From positions 62,001 to 126,000 of the forward strand of contig CAVYTF010000001.1 in NCBI GenBank assembly GCA_963771435.1: 64,000 nt of DNA. Direction: 5' to 3'. A model generated the notes under the pieces. It searched no databases and had not been told where the DNA came from. It saw only the letters and a program-made list of their open reading frames with translations. This DNA is from CAVYTF01 sp963771435 (GTDB lineage Bacteria > Bacteroidota > Bacteroidia > Chitinophagales > Chitinophagaceae). Position numbers and translations under genes: made by a program. Positions within the stretch are counted from its first letter, which is position 1. Each line of letters opens with the position of its first letter. Positions 10,554 to 19,395 of the stretch are shown one piece after another.

Positions 10554-12976
10554 ATGTTTAAAAACTATTTCAAGATAGCCCTCCGAAACCTTTGGAAAAA
10601 CAAAGGCTTCTCGGCGCTTAATATTATCGGCCTCGCCGCAGGAATTGCAACATGCCTCCTCATCATGTTTTATGTCATTGATGAATTGAGTTATGATACA
10701 TACAACACAAAAGCAAACCGTATTTACCGCATTGATGGTGACATACAATTTGGAGGCAATCACTTCGTACTAGCTTGCGTACCGGACCCCATGGGCGCTG
10801 CATTGAAAAGGGATTTCCCAGAGGTAGAGCAATATGTGCGTTTCCGCGGCCACGGCGGGTTTCTGGTAAAAAAAGGAACTGAGAACTTGCAGGAAGACAA
10901 TGTCATTTATACTGATTCTACTTTGTTTGATGTATTCACATTGCCAATGATCTCAGGGGATCCAAAACTGCTTTGGTTAACCCTTATAGTGTGGTTATAA
11001 CTGAAAATATCGCAAAAAAATACTTTAATTCAACGGACGTAGTAGGCAGAACGCTCACTATAAATGATACAGGCATCTATAAGGTCACAGGAGTAATAAA
11101 AGATGTGCCGGCGCGGTCCCATTTCAATTTCAACTTTTTTGTTTCAATGTATGGGCAGCTTTCAAGCTATGAGATAAACCAATGGACCAGTAATAATTTC
11201 AACACTTATATAGTATTAAAAGACGGCGCAGACCCTAAAAAACTTGAAGCAGGATTTGATGGCTTTATAAATAAATACGTAGGGCCGTCACTCCAGTCAT
11301 TGAACCTCACAATGGAGCAGTTCAAAAAAAGCGGCAACTATTTAAAATACACTTTGACACCATTAACAAGCATTCATCTTCATTCAAATAAATCCTCAGA
11401 GCTTGGTGTTAACGGGAATATTGAATACGTCTATATTTTTTCCGTCATCGCCCTTTTCATCCTGCTTATCGCCTGTGTCAATTTTATGAACCTTTCCACA
11501 GCCCGTTCTTCAGGCCGCGCACGGGAAGTTGGTGTGCGCAAAGTACTTGGCTCTTTACGTCAAAGCCTTATTATGCAATTCATCACAGAATCAGTTCTGG
11601 TAAGCTTCATCGCAATGGTTCTCGCGCTTGTCATAGCGGCATTGTTGCTTCCATATTTCAACCAGCTTGCGGGCAAAGAACTGGTGCTTGGTTTGTTTTC
11701 AAAGTGGTGGCTTATCCCTTCCTTATTGATGCTGGTCATTATCGTAGGCTTACTCGCAGGCAGCTATCCTGCTTTTTATCTTTCCTCTTTCAACCCCATT
11801 GATGTATTGAAAGGTAAGCTGGCCGCAGGTTTTAAGACAGGATGGCTCAGAAGCAGCCTGGTGGTTTTCCAGTTCTGGATCTCGATAATACTTATCATAG
11901 GCACTATAGTTATCTTCAATCAGCTAAATTATATAAGGAACCAGGATATCGGTTTTGATAGAACACATATCCTCATCATCCAGAACACCAACGCCCTTGG
12001 CATGCAGGCAAAAGCATTTAAAGAAGACATTTTAAAAATAAATGGCGTACAGAACGCAACAATGACAGGCTATCTGCCAACTGCAGGTTGGAGAAGTGAC
12101 AGCCCGCTTTTTCCTGAAGCGTCATTTGACCAGAAAAAAGCCGTAAGCATGCAAATATGGAACGTTGATGAAAACTATATTCCAACATTGGATATGAAAA
12201 TGGCGCAGGGAAGAAATTTCTCTTCGCAATTTCCAACAGACTCTTCAGGCATAATTATCAATGAAGCCGCAGCAAAGCTTTTCGGCTTCCGGGATGCCGT
12301 AAACAGGCCACTTTATTACATGAAGAATTTTCCGGCAACAAACCTTACCGCTTTTCATATAGTCGGTGTGGTTAAAGACTTTAATTTCAATTCGCTTCGC
12401 CAAAATGTAACTCCCCTTTGCTTAGTGCTCCAAAAGCAAACAGGCAGCATCGCATTCCGCATCAATACAACGAATACTGAAGGCCTTATTTCACAGGTTG
12501 AAAATAAGTATAAACAAATGGCGCCTGGCCAGCCTTTCAAGTATTCTTTTATGGACGAAGATTTCAATAAAACCTATGATGCAGAACAGCGTGCCGGAAG
12601 AATATCTATCACTTTTTCTATACTCGCTATACTCATCGCATGTCTTGGTCTGTTTGGTTTGGTCACCTATGCAGCAGAGCAGCGCACCAAGGAAATTGGC
12701 ATCAGGAAAGTCCTTGGGGCAAATGTCGGCAACATAGTACTTATGCTTTCTAAAGATTTTTTAAAGCTCGTTTTCATCGCGTCTCTCATCGCTTTTCCCG
12801 TAGCGTGGTGGGCGATGAATAAGTGGCTGCTTGATTTTGCCTATAGAATAAATATAAGCTGGTGGATATTTGCCGGAGCCACACTACTCGCTGTATTCAT
12901 TGCTCTGGCAACCGTCTGTTTCCAGGCAATAAAAGCAGCATTAGCAAATCCTGTCAACAGTCTAAAAATGGAATAG
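10554..12976 (+). CDS. FtsX/MacB-type ABC transporter permease, frameshifted near 10965
   Basis: Sixth tandem permease. The start chosen is ATG 10554 (MFKNYFKIALRNLWKNKGFS), matching the N-termini of the other copies; an upstream in-frame ATG at 10515 lies in the repeat. The frame stops at 11000 but the protein continues in another frame (NPYSVVITENIAKKYF). The sense ISGDPKTALVNPYS is restored if one A is missing from the run of four A at 10964-10967, so a homopolymer error is likely. Full length is about 808 residues. It is richer in G and C than the others, and its tail is NPVNSLKME, so it may have a separate history. Confidence 0.87.
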
Positions 12977-12995
12977 ATTAACTATAAAACATAAC

Positions 12996-13031
12996 CGCTG
13001 ATAGCTCATCCCTAACAGCTCAAAGCTCAAA
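12996..13031. repeat. Heptad AGCT repeat before the ATPase gene
   Basis: Units agctcat, ccctaac, agctcaa, agctcaa at 7-bp spacing between the last permease and the ATPase gene. Same family as the other spacers in this operon. Confidence 0.78.
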
Positions 13032-13037
13032 CAAACA

Positions 13038-13718
13038 ATGATAGAACTACAGCATATTTCAAAATGGGTCACCATCGGCGGTGTAAGAACTTTTATTTTA
13101 AAGGACATCAACCTCTCTATTAAAGAAGGGGAATTTGTTTCCATTATGGGTCCATCGGGTTCCGGCAAGTCTTCTTTACTAAATGTTATAGGCATGTTGG
13201 ATGAAGCATCTGAAGGCACTTACACCTTTTTAGACAATAATGTCTTTTCCATAAAAGAAAAGCAGCGCTCTCAATTATATAAGCAATACATTGGTTTTGT
13301 CTTCCAGGCCTACCATCTAATAGACGAGCTAACGGTGTATGAAAATATTGAAACACCTCTTATATATCAAAACATAAAGTCTTCTGAGCGCAAAGCCATC
13401 GTAGCAGATATTATTGACAGGTTCAACATTGTTGGCAAAAAAGACCTCTTTCCTACGCAGCTTTCCGGCGGCCAGCAGCAACTGGTAGGTATTGCAAGAG
13501 CTTTAGTAGCAAAGCCAAAACTCATTCTAGCCGATGAACCAACCGGCAACCTCAACTCAAAGCAAGGAGAAGAGATAATGGACTTATTTAAGAAACTAAA
13601 CGAGGAAGATGGCGTAACAATTATCCAGGTAACTCACTCTGAAAAGAATGCTGCTTATGGTTCACACATTGTTCATTTGCTGGATGGACGGATTGAAAAG
13701 ATAGAAATTAAAAAGTAA
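13038..13718 (+). CDS. ABC transporter ATP-binding protein (LolD/MacB type)
   Basis: 226 residues, the usual size for the ATPase of MacB, LolCDE or FtsEX-like systems. The Walker A motif GPSGSGKSS lies at about 38-46, the ABC signature LSGGQQQLVGIARAL near 143, and Walker B with the glutamate (LILADEPTGNL) near 160. These show an active ATPase. It is the only ATPase in this cluster and follows six permeases, so it probably energises all of them. Its own gap to the permease is another heptad repeat. Confidence 0.95.
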   Translation: MIELQHISKWVTIGGVRTFILKDINLSIKEGEFVSIMGPSGSGKSSLLNVIGMLDEASEGTYTFLDNNVFSIKEKQRSQLYKQYIGFVFQAYHLIDELTVYENIETPLIYQNIKSSERKAIVADIIDRFNIVGKKDLFPTQLSGGQQQLVGIARALVAKPKLILADEPTGNLNSKQGEEIMDLFKKLNEEDGVTIIQVTHSEKNAAYGSHIVHLLDGRIEKIEIKK

Positions 13719-13726
13719 AAATAGAA

Positions 13727-13757
13727 AAGCTAAAAGCTTATAGCTCACAGCTAATAA
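13727..13757. repeat. Heptad AGCT repeat before the TolC-like gene
   Basis: Units agctaaa, agcttat, agctcac, agctaat spaced 7 bp apart, between the ATPase and the outer-membrane factor gene. Confidence 0.72.
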
Positions 13758-13760
13758 CTA

Positions 13761-15206
13761 ATGACTGAAAGTATGAATAGGCAAGCGGCAATATTGGTAT
13801 TTATTTTCCTTTGTGGAATACATTTTTGTTACGGGCAGGATAGTTCAGGTCAAACCTATACATTAAGGCAATGTATTGAAACGGCTATAAATAACAATGC
13901 AGATGTAAAGAACGCTGATTTCGCTGCGCAGTCAAACAAAGTAAACCTGCAACTGGCAAGAGGAAGTGCATTGCCTTTTGCATCCGGCAGCATCAGCAAC
14001 GGCATTGCGCAGGGCCGCAGTATTAATTCTTATACAAACACCTACATTAATCAACAAAATACTTACGCAAACTACAGCCTCAGCGCAAGCATTAATGTAT
14101 GGACGGGTTCAACCGTCACAAACAACATCCGCGCAAATGACCTGAATTTTAAAGCATCCGAGATGGACTTGCAGCAGGCAAAAGACAATCTCACCATCAA
14201 CGTTATACTTGATTACTTGCAGGTATTGAGCAATGAAGAACTGATCGATGAGGCAATTAAACAAACAGATGTAACCGGCAAACAGGTGGAAAGGCTCAAC
14301 CTCCAAAACAACGAGGGTGCCATCGCCCCTGCCACGCTGTATGATCTCAAAGGTCAGCTTGCAGCCGAACAGCTAAATGTAGTGAACGCTAAAAGCGCGT
14401 TGGAAACTTCCAAAGTAGCGTTGGTGCAATTGATGAATGTGCCTTACCAGGAAAGCCTCGCCCTTCAGCATATAGATGTTGACAGCAGCCTTGTAATATA
14501 TGATGCCACAACAGCACAGGTTTATCAGCAGGCATTGCAAAACCTTTCCTTGGTAAAGGCTGCCGATCTGCGGAAACAAAGCGCCGAGAAGGCGCTTAAA
14601 TCAGCGAAAGGTGCACTTTTCCCAACATTTTCTCTTAATGGTGGGCTAGGAACTAATTTTTCAAGTGCAGCTACTACTTCGCAATTACTAAACACAACAG
14701 ATGTCCAGACAAATAGCTATGTCCTCTATAATACTGAACAATTACCGCTCTATGTGCAACAGCAAAATTACAGCACCGATAAAATTCCTTATTTCAGCCA
14801 ATGGAAAAACAATTTAAATTCATCCTTCTCCATCGGCATCCAGGTACCGATCTTAAATGGGCTATACACCCAAAGCCGCATAAGGCAGGCTAAAATAACA
14901 CAGCAGCATAATGCCTTCATTGCAAAGCTCACACGAACCCAGTTGCAACAAAATATCGAACAGGCATATATAAATATGAAAGCCGCCTTCAACCGTTATC
15001 AAACACTAATTGAACAGGTAGAAGATTTCTCCCTGTCTTTTCATGCCGCCAATATAAAATTTAATGAAGGAGTGCTTACCTCCGTTGATTACATGGTTGC
15101 CAAAAACAATGTGGACATGGCGCAGATCAACCTCATTTCCGCCAAATATGATTACGTCTTGCGCACAAAGATCTTAGATTATTACCAGGGAAAGCCGCTA
15201 TGGTAA
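13761..15206 (+). CDS. TolC family outer-membrane efflux protein
   Basis: 481 residues with an N-terminal signal peptide (MNRQAAILVFIFLCGIHFCYG, if translation starts at the second ATG, 13773). Then come two OEP-type coiled-coil halves: YTLRQCIETAINNNADVKNAD at the start of the first and LRKQSAEKALKSAKGALFPT beginning the second. The end is a third long helix with YVLRTKILDYYQGKPLW. This fits the trimeric outer-membrane channel of tripartite exporters. Position after the permeases and ATPase suggests it is the exit duct for the MacB-like pump. A strong terminator follows 50 bp downstream. Confidence 0.92.
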   Translation: MTESMNRQAAILVFIFLCGIHFCYGQDSSGQTYTLRQCIETAINNNADVKNADFAAQSNKVNLQLARGSALPFASGSISNGIAQGRSINSYTNTYINQQNTYANYSLSASINVWTGSTVTNNIRANDLNFKASEMDLQQAKDNLTINVILDYLQVLSNEELIDEAIKQTDVTGKQVERLNLQNNEGAIAPATLYDLKGQLAAEQLNVVNAKSALETSKVALVQLMNVPYQESLALQHIDVDSSLVIYDATTAQVYQQALQNLSLVKAADLRKQSAEKALKSAKGALFPTFSLNGGLGTNFSSAATTSQLLNTTDVQTNSYVLYNTEQLPLYVQQQNYSTDKIPYFSQWKNNLNSSFSIGIQVPILNGLYTQSRIRQAKITQQHNAFIAKLTRTQLQQNIEQAYINMKAAFNRYQTLIEQVEDFSLSFHAANIKFNEGVLTSVDYMVAKNNVDMAQINLISAKYDYVLRTKILDYYQGKPLW

Positions 15207-15254
15207 TTACAACGAGCATCTATTTATAGTATAGTATTGCTCCCTTTTGGGCAC

Positions 15255-15284
15255 AAGCCTGGAACATTTGTTCCGGGCTTTTTT
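15255..15284 (+). terminator. Rho-independent terminator of the exporter operon
   Basis: Eleven-bp arms AAGCCTGGAAC and GTTCCGGGCTT (one mismatch) around the loop ATTT, followed by a T run. It closes the six-permease/ATPase/TolC operon. Confidence 0.9.
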
Positions 15285-15296
15285 AGATTCTTATAG

Positions 15297-15330
15297 AATT
15301 ATCCATTATCAACTATCCATTCCCTTCACC
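15297..15330. repeat. Heptad repeat overlapping the 3' end of the XRE gene
   Basis: Units attatcc, attatca, actatcc, attccct run with 7-bp spacing. The stop codon of the reverse-strand XRE gene lies inside this block, so the last residues of that protein are repeat-derived. Confidence 0.7.
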
Positions 15331-15647
15331 AATTCCTTCAGCTTCCCCAGCGGAATGGTTGCCAAAGTCTTCTCCCAGTTCTCAAAAGTTTCCTCCTGCT
15401 TCAGGTTTTGCAGAGGGTGGCTCTCCGGCAAAATTTCATCCTTGTCCGGCACCCATTGCAAAATGTCGTTCGGTTCACAAAACAGAGCCTTGCATATTAT
15501 TTCAATATGGCTCAATTTAAAGCTCGGCGCGCTGCGGTCAACTATTTTGCTTGCAGTATTTGGTGGTATGCCCGCCTTAACCAAAAACGTATAAGCCCTC
15601 TCAATACCGCGCGCTTTTAAAATGGGATTTAAGTTCAGAAAAAGCAT
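15309..15647 (-). CDS. XRE/Cro-type helix-turn-helix transcriptional regulator
   Basis: 112 residues. The first ~65 form a Cro/C1-like DNA-binding domain: NPILKARGIERAYTFLVKAG, then NTASKIVDRS as the recognition region and LSHIEIICKALFCEPNDIL, the typical last helix of this domain. The C-terminal part is polar with no known domain and ends in repeat-derived sequence. No cognate partner lies beside it; a large tandem-repeat region is directly upstream. The target is unknown. Confidence 0.85.
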   Translation of the reverse strand: MLFLNLNPILKARGIERAYTFLVKAGIPPNTASKIVDRSAPSFKLSHIEIICKALFCEPNDILQWVPDKDEILPESHPLQNLKQEETFENWEKTLATIPLGKLKELVKGMDS

Positions 15648-15712
15648 GATTTGGATTTATGGCATAAAAATAAAGAAATTTAACCACAAGAACATTAAAA
15701 AAATCACTTTTC

Positions 15713-16010
15713 GGAGTAATGAGATTACATCATGGAGTGATGAGATGTCTTCATGGAGTGATGAGATGTCTTCATGGAGTGATGAGATGTCTTCATGGAG
15801 TGATGAGGTGTCTTCATGGAGTGATGAGATAGCTTCATGAAGTAATGAGATAGCTTCATGGAGTGATGAAATGTCTTTTTGGAGTGATGAGTTGTCTTAG
15901 GGGAGTGATGAGATAGCTTGGGGAAGTGATGAGTTGTCTTCGGGAAGTGATGAGATATCTTCGGGAAGTGATGAGATAGCTTCTGGAAGTGATGAGATAG
16001 CATAATGGGG
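15713..16010. repeat. Tandem array, 21-bp period, unit with ggagtgatgagatgtctt (about 14 copies)
   Basis: GGAGTGATGAG occurs at 15734, 15755, 15776, 15797 and 15818, exactly 21 bp apart; more degenerate copies continue to about 16000. Arms ATGA...TCAT give each unit a weak dyad. The array occupies the gap between rsmG and the XRE gene. Frames on both strands stay open through it only because 21 is a multiple of three. Confidence 0.95.
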
Positions 16011-16017
16011 TGACGAG

Positions 16018-16353
16018 AAAAGAAATATGGGATTATAAAAAAGAAATATGGGGTTATAAGAAAGAAATATGGGGTTATAAGAAAGAAATATGGGGTTATA
16101 AGAAAGAAATATGGGGTTATAAAAAAGAAATATGGGGTTATAAAAAAAAAATATGGGGTTATAAAAAAGAAATATGGGGTTATAAGAAAGAAATATGGGG
16201 TTATAAAAAAGAAATATGGGGTTATAAAAAAGAAATATGGGGTTATAAAAAAGAAATATGGGCTTATAAGAAAGAAATATGGGGTTATAAGAAAGAAATA
16301 TGGGGTTATAAAAAAGAAATATGGGGTTATAAAAAAGAAATATGGGGTTATGA
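16018..16353. repeat. Tandem array, 21-bp period, unit with aaagaaatatggggttata (16 copies)
   Basis: Sixteen near-identical 21-bp units abut the previous array but have unrelated sequence. Most differ only by A/G at one position and contain the palindrome TTATAA. Forward translation would give a KKEIWGY heptapeptide repeat, the reverse ITPYFF-type repeats; neither has a believable start or domain. It ends 16 bp before the stop of rsmG. Confidence 0.96.
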
Positions 16354-16368
16354 GGTCGCAGGACCCCC

Positions 16369-17040
16369 TCACAACCTCACATAAAGCAAATATTTTTCCT
16401 CAAAAGACGCTTCTTTAAATATTTCATCGATCCTCATCATGCGTGGCCGAAGCCCGCTCTCAGAAATTTCCTGCGCCAGGTCACCCCCCTTCAGGCATAT
16501 CAACCCGTTCGCCGCCCTTTGTCCTCTCACTCCTAACTCCTCACTCCTCACACTTCCTTTCCTCAACAACAATTTGCTCCAGCTCCACAGATCTTTCAGC
16601 GGGGCAACAGCACGCGAAACAACAAGATCAAATTTCCTATTCTTGATCTCTTCGGCACGAATGTGTTGCGTAGTAACATTCTTTAGATCAATAGCCGATG
16701 CGATCTCGTTCACCACTTTCAGCTTCTTCCCAATACTATCCACCAAATGAAATTTCACTTCAGGAAAAAATATCGCCAAAGGAATACCCGGAAGGCCGCC
16801 GCCCGTGCCAATATCAATGATCTCTGTTCCTTTTTCAAGATCAAAAGCAGCGGCAATACTCAAAGAATGAAGAATGTGTTTTTCATATAACCCGTCAATA
16901 TCTTTTCTTGAGATCACATTAATTTTTTCATTCCATTCATTATACAAATTTTCAAGCGCAGCAAATTGCTGCAACTGTTTATCAGTAAAATCATTAAAAT
17001 ATTTTTGTATCAGTTCCAGTTTTTGCGGGGCTTTTTCCAT
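16369..17040 (-). CDS. rsmG: 16S rRNA (guanine-527-N7) methyltransferase RsmG (GidB)
   Basis: The SAM-binding core IIDIGTGGGLPGIPLAIFFP and the preceding KHILHSLSIA are characteristic of RsmG, which methylates G527 of 16S rRNA (established for the family). The start is taken at the ATG 17040 (MEKAPQKLELIQKYF), which fits the family N-terminus; an earlier ATG at 17079 would add 13 residues inside the upstream gene. Between RKG and NGLICLKGGDLAQEI there is an extra stretch, SVRSEELGVRGQRAA, encoded by a heptad repeat. The gene overlaps the end of the glycosyltransferase gene by about 31 bp, suggesting coupling. Confidence 0.93.
   Translation of the reverse strand: MEKAPQKLELIQKYFNDFTDKQLQQFAALENLYNEWNEKINVISRKDIDGLYEKHILHSLSIAAAFDLEKGTEIIDIGTGGGLPGIPLAIFFPEVKFHLVDSIGKKLKVVNEIASAIDLKNVTTQHIRAEEIKNRKFDLVVSRAVAPLKDLWSWSKLLLRKGSVRSEELGVRGQRAANGLICLKGGDLAQEISESGLRPRMMRIDEIFKEASFEEKYLLYVRL
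16522..16557. repeat. Heptad repeat inside rsmG, in frame
   Basis: ACTCC steps at 16529, 16536, 16543 (and a related acact at 16550) show the 7-bp period. On the coding strand it specifies the extra SVRSEELGVRG stretch of RsmG. Confidence 0.8.
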
Positions 17041-18134
17041 AAAGATGGGGCAAAAAGTAAATAATAGATGAACATCCACAGATCAAATAACAAAAAATAA
17101 GGCCACAGATCTCCTTCGTTTAATTTATGCATCGCTTTGAACCAAATAAAACCCTGAATCAGCAACCTCAAACCAAATACAGAAAGCGCCAGCCACCAAT
17201 TAAATAAAAGAGCAGATGCAATTAATAAAGGATAAACCAGCAAGCTACTAAATGCATATAGGCTTAATAAAAATTTATGGCTGCGTTTATAATATTTTGA
17301 AGTGGTGTAATGCCTTTCTTTTTGTTTCATCCATTGGCGCCAGGTGCTTTTTGGTTCGCTAAGCGTGTGCGCCTCCTTGTCGATCACAATAGAAGTATTT
17401 TTTTTATTAGCCACCATGTTGATGAAAAGATCATCATCCCCGCCGGGAATTTGGTTGATGGAAGAGAAACCTTTGTTCTTGATGAACATTTCTCTTTTGT
17501 AAGATAAATTTCTTCCAACCCCCATGTACGGAATGCCTGCAAGCGCAAAACTTAAATATTGCAAAGCGCTGTGAAAAGTTTCAAACCGGATGATCTTATT
17601 AAGCAATCCCTTTTTTTTATAATAAGCCCCATAGCCCAAAACTATCTCTATGCCTGCATTGTAGCCATCCTGCATTTTTTGGATCCAGTGTTCGCTGGCA
17701 GGAACGCAATCAGCATCGCACAACAAGATTGTTTCATACTTTGATGATTTAATACCGATCGATAAAGGAAACTTTTTCCCCGGGATCATTTTGGCCTCCT
17801 GTGATAGAGGAATGTAATTTATGTTTTTAAATACCCTTTTAAATTCATCAATTATATATTTTGTTTCATCCGATGAGTTGTCATTTACTACAATTACTTC
17901 GTGTGTTGTTTTATAATCCTGCACCAAAATGCCGGGCAGATTTTTTACGAGGTTATCCGCTTCATTACGCGCGCATACGATCACGGAAACAGGATATTCC
18001 TGTGAAGAACTTTTGGCAGGTGGGTTGTAAAATGCAAGCCTTGAGAAGAAATATAAGTAATAAAAGATCTGCAATGCGATCACAAAACAAAATGCGTAAA
18101 ACAAAGCCGGGTACAAGAGTGCAGGTGCATTCAT
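17010..18134 (-). CDS. Family 2 glycosyltransferase, membrane-bound
   Basis: About 374 residues from the ATG at 18134 (MNAPALLYPALFY); an ATG at 18170 in frame would add 12. An N-terminal membrane helix is followed by a GT2 fold: VSVIVCARNEADNL, then NDNSSDETKYIIDEF, the metal-binding CDADCVPASEHW, GGDDDLFINMV, and QWMKQKERHYTTSKYY in the place of the QxxRW motif. Two or three membrane helices close the protein. This is the layout of processive or lipid-linked sugar transferases making cell-surface glycans. The acceptor is not evident. Confidence 0.88.
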   Translation of the reverse strand: MNAPALLYPALFYAFCFVIALQIFYYLYFFSRLAFYNPPAKSSSQEYPVSVIVCARNEADNLVKNLPGILVQDYKTTHEVIVVNDNSSDETKYIIDEFKRVFKNINYIPLSQEAKMIPGKKFPLSIGIKSSKYETILLCDADCVPASEHWIQKMQDGYNAGIEIVLGYGAYYKKKGLLNKIIRFETFHSALQYLSFALAGIPYMGVGRNLSYKREMFIKNKGFSSINQIPGGDDDLFINMVANKKNTSIVIDKEAHTLSEPKSTWRQWMKQKERHYTTSKYYKRSHKFLLSLYAFSSLLVYPLLIASALLFNWWLALSVFGLRLLIQGFIWFKAMHKLNEGDLWPYFLLFDLWMFIYYLLFAPSLWKKPRKNWN

Positions 18135-18235
18135 GTGGCAAAAGTAATACATACAAAAGCCTGATAACAATTGTAAAAGAGAGTGTGGAAAACTATGGCG
18201 TAGTTATTCTTGTTATAATTCTGCCCCTTTGAAAT

Positions 18236-18243
18236 TACTTTTG
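18236..18243 (+). promoter_or_regulatory. Bacteroidota -7 promoter element of tgt (TACTTTTG)
   Basis: Matches TAnnTTTG, with a TTG about 24 bp upstream (18210). Only 7 bp separate it from the ATG, which would make the transcript leaderless or nearly so. Confidence 0.6.
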
Positions 18244-18250
18244 CCAACTT

Positions 18251-19390
18251 ATGCCCAAATTACAATTTGAGTTACAGGCAAGCGATAAAACAAGTAACGC
18301 AAGAGCGGGAAAAATTACAACAGAGCATGGTGAAATATTAACGCCCATATTTATGCCTGTAGGGACTGCCGGCAGTGTGAAAGCTTTGACGCAGCAACAA
18401 TTAAATGATGAAGTAAAAGCGCAGATAATTTTGGGCAACACTTATCATTTGTATCTACGCCCCGGTATTGATATTATTGAAGCTGCGGGCGGGCTTCACA
18501 AATTTAATGGTTGGTCAAAACCCATACTTACAGACAGCGGTGGCTACCAGGTCTTTTCACTTGCAACAAACAGGAAAATAAAAGAAGAAGGTGCTTTGTT
18601 TCAATCGCATATTGACGGTAGCAAACATTTATTTACACCCGAAAATGTAATAGATACCCAGCGTTCTATCGGCGCAGATATTATCATGGCTTTTGACGAA
18701 TGCCCTGCTGCTGACAGTGAATATTTGTACGTTAAAAAAAGTATGGAACTCACACACCGCTGGCTCGACAGGTGTTTTACCCGTTTTGAAGAAACACCTG
18801 ATAAATATGGCTATACACAAAATCTTTTCCCTATTGTGCAGGGCGGAACGTTTGCTGATCTGCGCAAACAATCCTGTGAATATGTTTCTTCAAAAGTCGC
18901 ATCCGGTAATGCTATTGGAGGATTAAGTGTTGGCGAGCCTGAAGAAAAATTATATGAATTCACCAACCTTTGCTGTGAAAACCTGCCACAAAACAAACCG
19001 CGCTATTTAATGGGTGTCGGCACTCCATGGAATATTTTAGAATGTATCGCTTTGGGTGTTGATATGTTCGACTGCGTAATGCCCACGCGCAATGGACGAA
19101 ACGGAATGTTGTTTACAACGAAAGGCGTTATCAACATTAAAAATAAAAAATGGGCAACTGATTTTTCTGTAATTGATGATGGCATTGATTGCTCGACAAG
19201 CAATTTTTACAGCAAAGCCTATTTACGTCATCTGTTTGTTGCAAATGAATTGCTTGGATTAACAATAGCCAGTATTCAGAATCTTGCTTTTTATTTGTGG
19301 TTAGTTGCCGAAGCCCGCAAACACATTATTGCTGGTGATTATGAAAGCTGGCACAGGAATAAAATTGCTGAACTGAAACAAAGACTATAG
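18251..19390 (+). CDS. tgt: tRNA-guanine transglycosylase (queuosine pathway)
   Basis: 379 residues, normal length. It exchanges guanine 34 for the queuosine precursor in tRNAs with GUN anticodons. Visible: GNTYHLYLRPG, the catalytic-region DSGGYQVFSL, the substrate loop PIVQGGTFADLR, ALGGLSVGE-like AIGGLSVGEPEEK, and the nucleophile motif FDCVMPTRNGRNG. The zinc site CxCxxC that most bacterial enzymes carry before KAYLRHL is not complete; the region reads DCSTSNFYSKAYLRHL. It runs convergently with the GNAT gene, with 5 bp between the stops. Confidence 0.97.
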   Translation: MPKLQFELQASDKTSNARAGKITTEHGEILTPIFMPVGTAGSVKALTQQQLNDEVKAQIILGNTYHLYLRPGIDIIEAAGGLHKFNGWSKPILTDSGGYQVFSLATNRKIKEEGALFQSHIDGSKHLFTPENVIDTQRSIGADIIMAFDECPAADSEYLYVKKSMELTHRWLDRCFTRFEETPDKYGYTQNLFPIVQGGTFADLRKQSCEYVSSKVASGNAIGGLSVGEPEEKLYEFTNLCCENLPQNKPRYLMGVGTPWNILECIALGVDMFDCVMPTRNGRNGMLFTTKGVINIKNKKWATDFSVIDDGIDCSTSNFYSKAYLRHLFVANELLGLTIASIQNLAFYLWLVAEARKHIIAGDYESWHRNKIAELKQRL

Positions 19391-19395
19391 CGTAG

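Noticed and set aside
15713..16353. A CRISPR array
   Set aside because: The units are contiguous 21-bp repeats without variable spacers, and no cas gene is in the window.
15725..16372. A 215-residue reverse ORF (and 124-residue forward ORF) across the 21-bp arrays
   Set aside because: The frames stay open only because each unit is 21 bp without stop codons. There is no plausible start, no domain, and both strands are open, as expected for a repeat.
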